Source of the DNA: Streptomyces sp. CB01201
Lineage (GTDB): Bacteria > Actinomycetota > Actinomycetes > Streptomycetales > Streptomycetaceae
Assembly (NCBI RefSeq): GCF_002803085.1
Contig: NZ_NNBJ01000002.1
Coordinates: forward strand, 124,001 to 188,000
DNA: 64,000 nucleotides
Direction of reading: 5' to 3'
Part shown: piece after piece, positions 59,891 through 64,000 of the stretch
Position numbering within the stretch: the first letter of the stretch is position 1
How the letters are laid out: each line of letters begins with the position of its first letter
Notes under the pieces: model-generated
What the model was told of the DNA's origin: nothing
The model's database searches: none
The model's input: only the letters and a program-made list of their open reading frames with translations
Program-made: the position numbers and the translations under genes

Positions 59891-60326
59891 TCCTCCGTCC
59901 GCAGTTCCGTCCTCACTTCCGTCCGCGGAGGACCGAGGACGGACCTCCTCCTTCCGCCGAGGGCCGACCCCCAGGGGCCGGCCCTTCGCCGACACTCGGG
60001 GCCCCAGGCCCCAGGCCCCAGGCCCCAGGCCCCAGGCCCCAGCGCCTTGGCCGTTGGCCGTTGGCCGTTGGGTGCTTGGCTGTTGGGCGGGAACGGGAGC
60101 GGGAGAGGCAGCGGGATCTCGGCCGACGCTCGGGCACCGGCCTTTGGCCGAGGCTCGGGCCAGGGCCGTACAGGGGTGTGCTGGACGGGCTGGGCGCCCA
60201 AGGGAACCCCGGGTGCGCTCGACAGGTCCGACGTGCCTGATGTGTCGGACACGTCGGATGTGTCAAAGGGATGTCACCTACACGCACCCCCTCGAACATC
60301 CGCACGGCACCCCGTAGCATCCGCCC
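59891..60326. repeat. 436-bp intergenic region with CCCCAGG heptamer array
   Basis: At 60001-60042 a seven-base unit (CCCCAGG) repeats six times. It is followed by three TTGGCCG units and a GGGAAC/GGGAGC-rich stretch. GTGTCGGACAC at about 60242 is a small inverted repeat near the NUDIX gene promoter. No gene is supported. Confidence 0.75.
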
Positions 60327-61211
60327 ATGCCCAATGGTCAGTGGTACCCGCCGGAGTGGCCGGACCGCATCCGCGCCCTCGCCGCAGGCGAGCTCACCGC
60401 GGTGGAGCCGCGGCGGGCCGCGACCGTGATGCTGCTGCGCGACGACGCGGCCGGCCCGGACGCCCGCCCCTCCGTGCACATGCTGCGCCGACGCACCACC
60501 ATGGCCTTCGCCGGGGGCGCGTACGCCTACCCGGGCGGCGGCGTGGACCCCCGCGACGCCGAGGACCCCGGGCTCGGCTGGGCGGGCCCGACCCGCGAGA
60601 CCTGGGCCACCCGGCTCGGCACCGACCCTGCCTCCGCCCAGGCCATCGTCTGCGCCGCGGTGCGCGAGACCTACGAGGAAGCGGGCGTCCTCCTCGCCGG
60701 ACCCGACGCCACCACCGTCGTCGGCGACACCACCGGCGACGACTGGGAGGCCGACCGCCAGGCCCTGGTGACCCGCGAACTCAGCTTCGCCGAGTTCCTG
60801 GACCGGCGCGGCCTGGTGCTCCGCTCGGACCTGCTCGGCGCCTGGGCACGCTGGATCACCCCCGAGTTCGAGCCCCGCCGGTACGACACCTGGTTCTTCG
60901 TCGCCGCCCTCCCCGAAGGCCAGGTCACCCGGAACGCCTCGACCGAGGCCGACCGGACCGTCTGGATCCGCCCCGCCGAAGCCGCCGCCGGCTACGACAA
61001 GGGCGAGCTCCTGATGATGCCGCCGACCATCTCCACCCTGCGTGACCTCCTTCCGTACGCCACCGCCGCCGAGGCCCTGGTGGCCGCGGCCGAACGCGAT
61101 CTGACCCCGGTCCTCGCCCGGGCTCGCCTGACCGATACCGGGGAACTCGTCCTCAGCTGGCCGGGCCACGACGAGTTCACCAAGCACATTCCGGCCGGGG
61201 GCGGATCCTGA
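60327..61211 (+). CDS. NUDIX hydrolase
   Basis: A 294-residue NUDIX protein. The Nudix box is interrupted: GGGVDP near residue 71 and AAVRETYEEAGVLL at about 112-125 with the REUxEExGU catalytic Glu residues, separated by an insertion of about 35 residues. A C-terminal half of 150 residues follows. This is the NUDT19-like layout acting on CoA or nucleotide diphosphates. ATG at 60327. TGATG links it to the next frame. Confidence 0.85.
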   Translation: MPNGQWYPPEWPDRIRALAAGELTAVEPRRAATVMLLRDDAAGPDARPSVHMLRRRTTMAFAGGAYAYPGGGVDPRDAEDPGLGWAGPTRETWATRLGTDPASAQAIVCAAVRETYEEAGVLLAGPDATTVVGDTTGDDWEADRQALVTRELSFAEFLDRRGLVLRSDLLGAWARWITPEFEPRRYDTWFFVAALPEGQVTRNASTEADRTVWIRPAEAAAGYDKGELLMMPPTISTLRDLLPYATAAEALVAAAERDLTPVLARARLTDTGELVLSWPGHDEFTKHIPAGGGS

Positions 61212-61678
61212 TGCCCCCCGTGACCACTCGGGGCACCACCGGGCCCGTCATGAATCGGGTCACGCCCGGGCACGCCGTGGCCCGGCCCAGGCTCAACCCG
61301 ATCCCCGGCAAGGGCGTCGCCCACCCGACGGCCGCCTTCGCCTCTGCCCGAGCCATGGCTGCCCTCGCCCCGGCCCGGGGACCCGCGCCCCTCGCGCCGG
61401 CCGGGGCGAAGGTGCCCGCGGCCTTCGCGCCGGTCCGGGCGAACGTGGCCCTCGCCTCGGCCGGGGCCCGGGTGCCCGCGGCCTTCGCGCCGGTCCGGGT
61501 GCCTGCGGCCCTTGCTCCGGCCCGGGTGCCCGCACCCCTCGCGCCGGTTCGGGTGAACGTGACCCTCGCCTCGGCCCGGGCCCGGGGGACCGCCTCCCTC
61601 GCCTCGGTCCGGGAGACCGCCCTTCCGTACTCGACCCGGGTGATCGCCACCCTCACCACTCCTGGAGGTGCCGTATGA
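61211..61678 (+). CDS. repetitive reading frame coupled between NUDIX and beta-lactamase-fold genes (doubtful)
   Basis: A 155-residue frame whose start overlaps the NUDIX stop (TGATG) and whose stop overlaps the next ATG (ATGA). From about residue 45 it consists of 10-20-residue repeats of Ala/Pro/Val/Arg (APVRVPAALAPARVPAPLAP). It has no family resemblance. Both junctions look like real translational coupling, but the sequence may simply be a repeat expansion that happens to stay open. Confidence 0.35.
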   Translation: MPPVTTRGTTGPVMNRVTPGHAVARPRLNPIPGKGVAHPTAAFASARAMAALAPARGPAPLAPAGAKVPAAFAPVRANVALASAGARVPAAFAPVRVPAALAPARVPAPLAPVRVNVTLASARARGTASLASVRETALPYSTRVIATLTTPGGAV

Positions 61679-62505
61679 GTGACGCCGCCGCTCTTCCCGG
61701 GCAGCCGCGCGGCGGAGTCCTCACGGGCCCCGCGACCGACCGCGCGATCAACGTGCTGGCGCCCAACGCCTCCGCGATGACCCTGGACGGCACCAACACC
61801 TGGATCGTCGCCGAGCCCGATTCCGACCTGGCCGTCGTCATCGACCCCGGCCCGCTCGACGACGGGCACCTCGGCCATGTCATCGCCATGGCCGAGAAGG
61901 CGGGCAAGCGGGTCGCCCTGACCCTGCTGACCCATGGGCACCCCGACCACGCCGAGGGCGCGGCCCGCTTCGCTGAGCTGACCCGTACCCCTGTGCGCGC
62001 CCTGGACCCGGCCCTGCGCCTGGGGGACGAGGGCCTCGCGGCCGGCGATGTCATCACCACCGGTGGCCTGGAGCTGAGGGTGGTGCCCACCCCGGGCCAC
62101 ACGGCGGACTCGCTCTGCTTCCATCTGCCCGCCGACCGGGCGGTATTGACGGGCGATACCGTCCTCGGCCGTGGCACGACCGTCGTGGCCCATCCCGACG
62201 GCCGACTCGGCGACTACCTCGACTCCCTTCGTAGGCTGCGTTCGCTGACGGTTGACGACGGTGTGCACACCGTCCTTCCGGGCCACGGCCCGGTCCTCGA
62301 CGACGCCCAGGGCGCCGTCGAGTTCTATCTGGCCCACCGCGCCCACCGGCTCGCCCAGGTGGAGACCGCGGTGGAGAACGGCCATCGCACGGCGGCGGAC
62401 GTGGTGGCCCGGGTCTACTCGGACGTCGACCGCTCGCTCTGGCCGGCCGCCGAGCTGTCGGTGCGCGCGCAGCTGGAGTACCTGCGCGAGCACGGGCTTA
62501 TTTGA
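61675..62505 (+). CDS. MBL-fold metallohydrolase (LACTB2-like)
   Basis: A 276-residue metallo-beta-lactamase fold enzyme. Metal motif LTHGHPDHAEG (about 85-95, HxHxDH), later His in PTPGHTADS (about 141), Asp in LTGDTVLG (about 159) and His in LPGHGPV (about 199). A C-terminal helical region completes the LACTB2/RNase-like group. ATG at 61675 overlaps the preceding frame. Its place between NUDIX and crp genes is conserved in Streptomyces. Confidence 0.88.
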   Translation: MSDAAALPGQPRGGVLTGPATDRAINVLAPNASAMTLDGTNTWIVAEPDSDLAVVIDPGPLDDGHLGHVIAMAEKAGKRVALTLLTHGHPDHAEGAARFAELTRTPVRALDPALRLGDEGLAAGDVITTGGLELRVVPTPGHTADSLCFHLPADRAVLTGDTVLGRGTTVVAHPDGRLGDYLDSLRRLRSLTVDDGVHTVLPGHGPVLDDAQGAVEFYLAHRAHRLAQVETAVENGHRTAADVVARVYSDVDRSLWPAAELSVRAQLEYLREHGLI

Positions 62506-62689
62506 GGCGGGCCCATGTGAAACGGTTCGATGCAGGCGCACTTGAAGGTGTGCCGACATCGGGCCGGTCTGGATCTCGGCTGCCCTGAATCCCGGCCGGC
62601 CCGGATCCAGGGCAGGCCACGGCGCGGCGTCAGGGCTCTCGCTGCCGCGTGAAGGGCGCTCCATAGAGGAGAGTTGAGCGAGGCAGGTC

Positions 62690-63442
62690 TCAACTCTCGT
62701 ACGGGCGCGGCGACTTGGCGCCATGGACCGTGAGGTATTCCGCGGCGAGCCACGGTCCGAGATCTTCGGTGTACATCGTGAGAACGTCCCGGTCCCCGAC
62801 CGGGTTCCCGGCCAGCACGGCAGTTTTCCTCAACTGCTCCGCCCGCTCCGGGTAGTAGCGCGCGAAGGCCTCCGCCTGTTCGGTCAGATCGCTGGTCCAG
62901 CCGCCGTACCGGGGCATGACCAGGGTGAACGCGGTCCGGACGAGCTTGCGCGAGGCGCCCCGCACCAGCGACCTGAGCCGCGCTTCGCCGGTGGCCTCCG
63001 CGGCGCCACGACGCCAGCGGGCCAGTGCGTCGCCGAGGTCCCCATTGGTCTCGCGGGCGAGCAGCGAGGTGGGCCGGTAGCGCGGCAGCTGCTCGGCCAG
63101 GTCGGCTCCGAGCAGCGGGGTGCAGAGGCAGGCCACGAACCAGCCGAGGTCATGCCGCTCCAACTCGCTCAGCAGCATGTCCCGGCCGAACAGCAGGATC
63201 CCGGCCCCGTCAATCACGTCGAACTCGGCGTCCAGCTCGGCCTCGACGGCCCGCGCCTCGGCCCGGTCGGCCGCTGTCGGTTCCGTGTGCAGCGCGAGGA
63301 GCACGTCCAGATCGGATCGGCCGACCTGAGCGGTGCCGCGCGGAACGGATCCGTACAGGTAGGCGCTGTGCAGCCGTCCGTCGAAGCGATCCGCGACACG
63401 GTCGCGCAGGGCGGCGACGAGCGGCTGGAACTCGGTCTGCAC
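62690..63442 (-). CDS. nucleotidyltransferase, Pol-beta superfamily (aminoglycoside adenylyltransferase-like)
   Basis: A 250-residue protein with YGSVPRGTAQVGRSDLDVLL (about 31-50), the GS-x-x-RG-x-SDxD signature, followed by DVIDGAGILL with the third Asp. A helical C-terminal domain of about 130 residues resembles the DUF4111/AadA-type. The GTG at 63442 was chosen: upstream the frame runs on for about 100 residues as a Gly-Thr-Ser repeat, and the only far ATG (63751) lies at the edge of the crp terminator with no ribosome-binding site. Substrate unknown. Confidence 0.7.
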   Translation of the reverse strand: MQTEFQPLVAALRDRVADRFDGRLHSAYLYGSVPRGTAQVGRSDLDVLLALHTEPTAADRAEARAVEAELDAEFDVIDGAGILLFGRDMLLSELERHDLGWFVACLCTPLLGADLAEQLPRYRPTSLLARETNGDLGDALARWRRGAAEATGEARLRSLVRGASRKLVRTAFTLVMPRYGGWTSDLTEQAEAFARYYPERAEQLRKTAVLAGNPVGDRDVLTMYTEDLGPWLAAEYLTVHGAKSPRPYES

Positions 63443-63479
63443 GAGGGTCAGGGACCCTTCACGCTCGATGTATCCGCCC

Positions 63480-63670
63480 GTCCCGCCCGTCGTCCCGCCC
63501 GTACTGCTTGCGCCGCCCGTCCTACCTGTGTGGCTCGCGCTGCCCGTGCTGCCTTCGCCGCTCGCGCCTCCTGTGTGGCCCGCGCTGCCCGTCCTGCCTG
63601 CGCCGCCCGTGCCGCCCGCGCTGTCCGTGCCGCCCCCGGTGCCCATGGGGTCCGCGCCGCCCGTGCCGTC
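63480..63670. repeat. CTGCCCGTG/CCGCCCGTC-type tandem repeats upstream of the nucleotidyltransferase
   Basis: Degenerate 9- and 12-base units in near-continuous array. If translated with the gene they give Gly-Gly-Thr, Gly-Ser-Ala and His-Thr-Gly blocks. Confidence 0.75.
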
Positions 63671-63751
63671 CATGTGGCCCTGCCTCCCGTTTCGGCCCCG
63701 CTCCCGCTCCCGCTCCCACTTCCGAGGGCGCCCCTGCTCTACCCCGTCCAT

Positions 63752-63791
63752 GCGAAAGGGGCCGGCCTCGTCCGAGGCCGGCCCCTTTCGC
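63752..63791. terminator. terminator after crp
   Basis: A perfect 19-bp stem (GCGAAAGGGGCCGGCCTCG and its complement) with a two-base gap in the loop, 12 bp after the crp stop. Confidence 0.85.
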
Positions 63792-63802
63792 GTACGAGTG
63801 GA

Positions 63803-64000
63803 TCAGCGCGAGCGCTTCGCCAGGCGTTCCACGTCCAGCAGGATGACCGCGCGGGCCTCCAGGCGCAGCCAGCCGCGCTGGGCGAAGTCGGCCAGGGCCT
63901 TGTTGACCGTCTCGCGGGAGGCGCCGACCAGCTGGGCCAGCTCTTCCTGCGTGAGGTCGTGCACGACGTGGATGCCCTCCTCGGACTGCACGCCGAAGCG
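63803..64000 (-). CDS. crp: cAMP receptor protein Crp, C-terminal end (partial)
   Basis: The gene runs off the right edge; only its last 65 residues are visible. They form the winged [23 protein letters not shown], then [21 protein letters not shown] and the C-terminus [10 protein letters not shown]. This matches the streptomycete Crp (SCO3571), a regulator of germination and many antibiotic clusters. The cAMP-binding domain is outside the window. Confidence 0.92.
   Translation of the reverse strand, partial: RFGVQSEEGIHVVHDLTQEELAQLVGASRETVNKALADFAQRGWLRLEARAVILLDVERLAKRSR

Noticed and set aside
63443..63751. 103-codon Gly-Thr-Ser leader on the nucleotidyltransferase
   Set aside because: The far ATG is at the edge of the crp terminator hairpin and has no ribosome-binding site; the leader is repeat DNA.
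1..64000. CRISPR array
   Set aside because: The direct repeats found are tandem or coding and none shows constant repeats with unique spacers.
1..64000. Insertion sequences or transposases
   Set aside because: No DDE, HUH or serine-recombinase motif was found in any plausible frame.

Overview
The window is a piece of a Streptomyces (or very close actinomycete) chromosome. Base composition is very GC-rich throughout. It carries genes that are close to diagnostic for the genus: wblA next to a class A penicillin-binding protein and two ArsA-like ATPases, the C-terminus of the streptomycete Crp, and rppA (tetrahydroxynaphthalene synthase) with its P450. The right end (about 51.7-64 kb) follows the conserved core order that in S. 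coelicolor lies around crp (SCO3571) to wblA (SCO3579), as I remember it. The left and middle look like accessory or variable DNA.

Layout. 1-3.1 kb: end of an LCP-family cell-wall protein, a secreted alkaline phosphatase and a lipoprotein. 3.1-5.5 kb: P450-rppA operon for flaviolin-type pigment. 5.6-13.8 kb: aromatic catabolism, with a tandem double-IclR regulator divergent from pcaI-pcaJ-pcaH-pcaG, then (after a 586-bp repeat-filled gap where pcaB would be expected) pcaL and pobA. 13.7-14.9 kb: a small molybdopterin-fold protein and a GNAT acetyltransferase. 15-33.4 kb: the most interesting part, an uncharacterised biosynthetic locus bracketed by two MocR-type regulators. 33.4-39.1 kb: two-component system and FtsX/MacB-type ABC transporter. 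39.3-50.6 kb: assorted genes (DoxX, amidohydrolase, FkbM methyltransferase, glycosyltransferase, a 1,384-residue nSTAND-WD40 protein), ending at tRNA-Pro(CGG), with a degenerate tRNA-Pro-like segment 10 kb upstream. 50.7-64 kb: conserved core.

The biosynthetic locus encodes PabB- and PabA-like proteins, a PaaK-like AMP ligase, a BacA-like prephenate decarboxylase, an amidohydrolase, two MFS transporters, a stand-alone B3/4 (PheRS-editing-like) domain, an ATP-grasp ligase, a TrpB2-like PLP enzyme, an FMN reductase, a cupin, a PapB-like chorismate mutase and a UbiD-like decarboxylase. The simplest reading is: chorismate is aminated, rearranged to 4-amino-4-deoxyprephenate and decarboxylated without aromatisation, giving a dihydro-aromatic amino acid. 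An ATP-grasp enzyme then couples it and MFS carriers export it. The logic resembles bacilysin and the amiclenomycin warhead of stravidins, but the gene set matches neither. The B3/4 protein could be a tRNA-editing self-resistance factor. All of this is inference from sequence.

A feature of the whole window is short in-frame tandem-repeat expansion inside or beside otherwise conserved genes (PcaG, PcaL, chorismate mutase, nSTAND protein, ArsA-like ATPase, nucleotidyltransferase and others).
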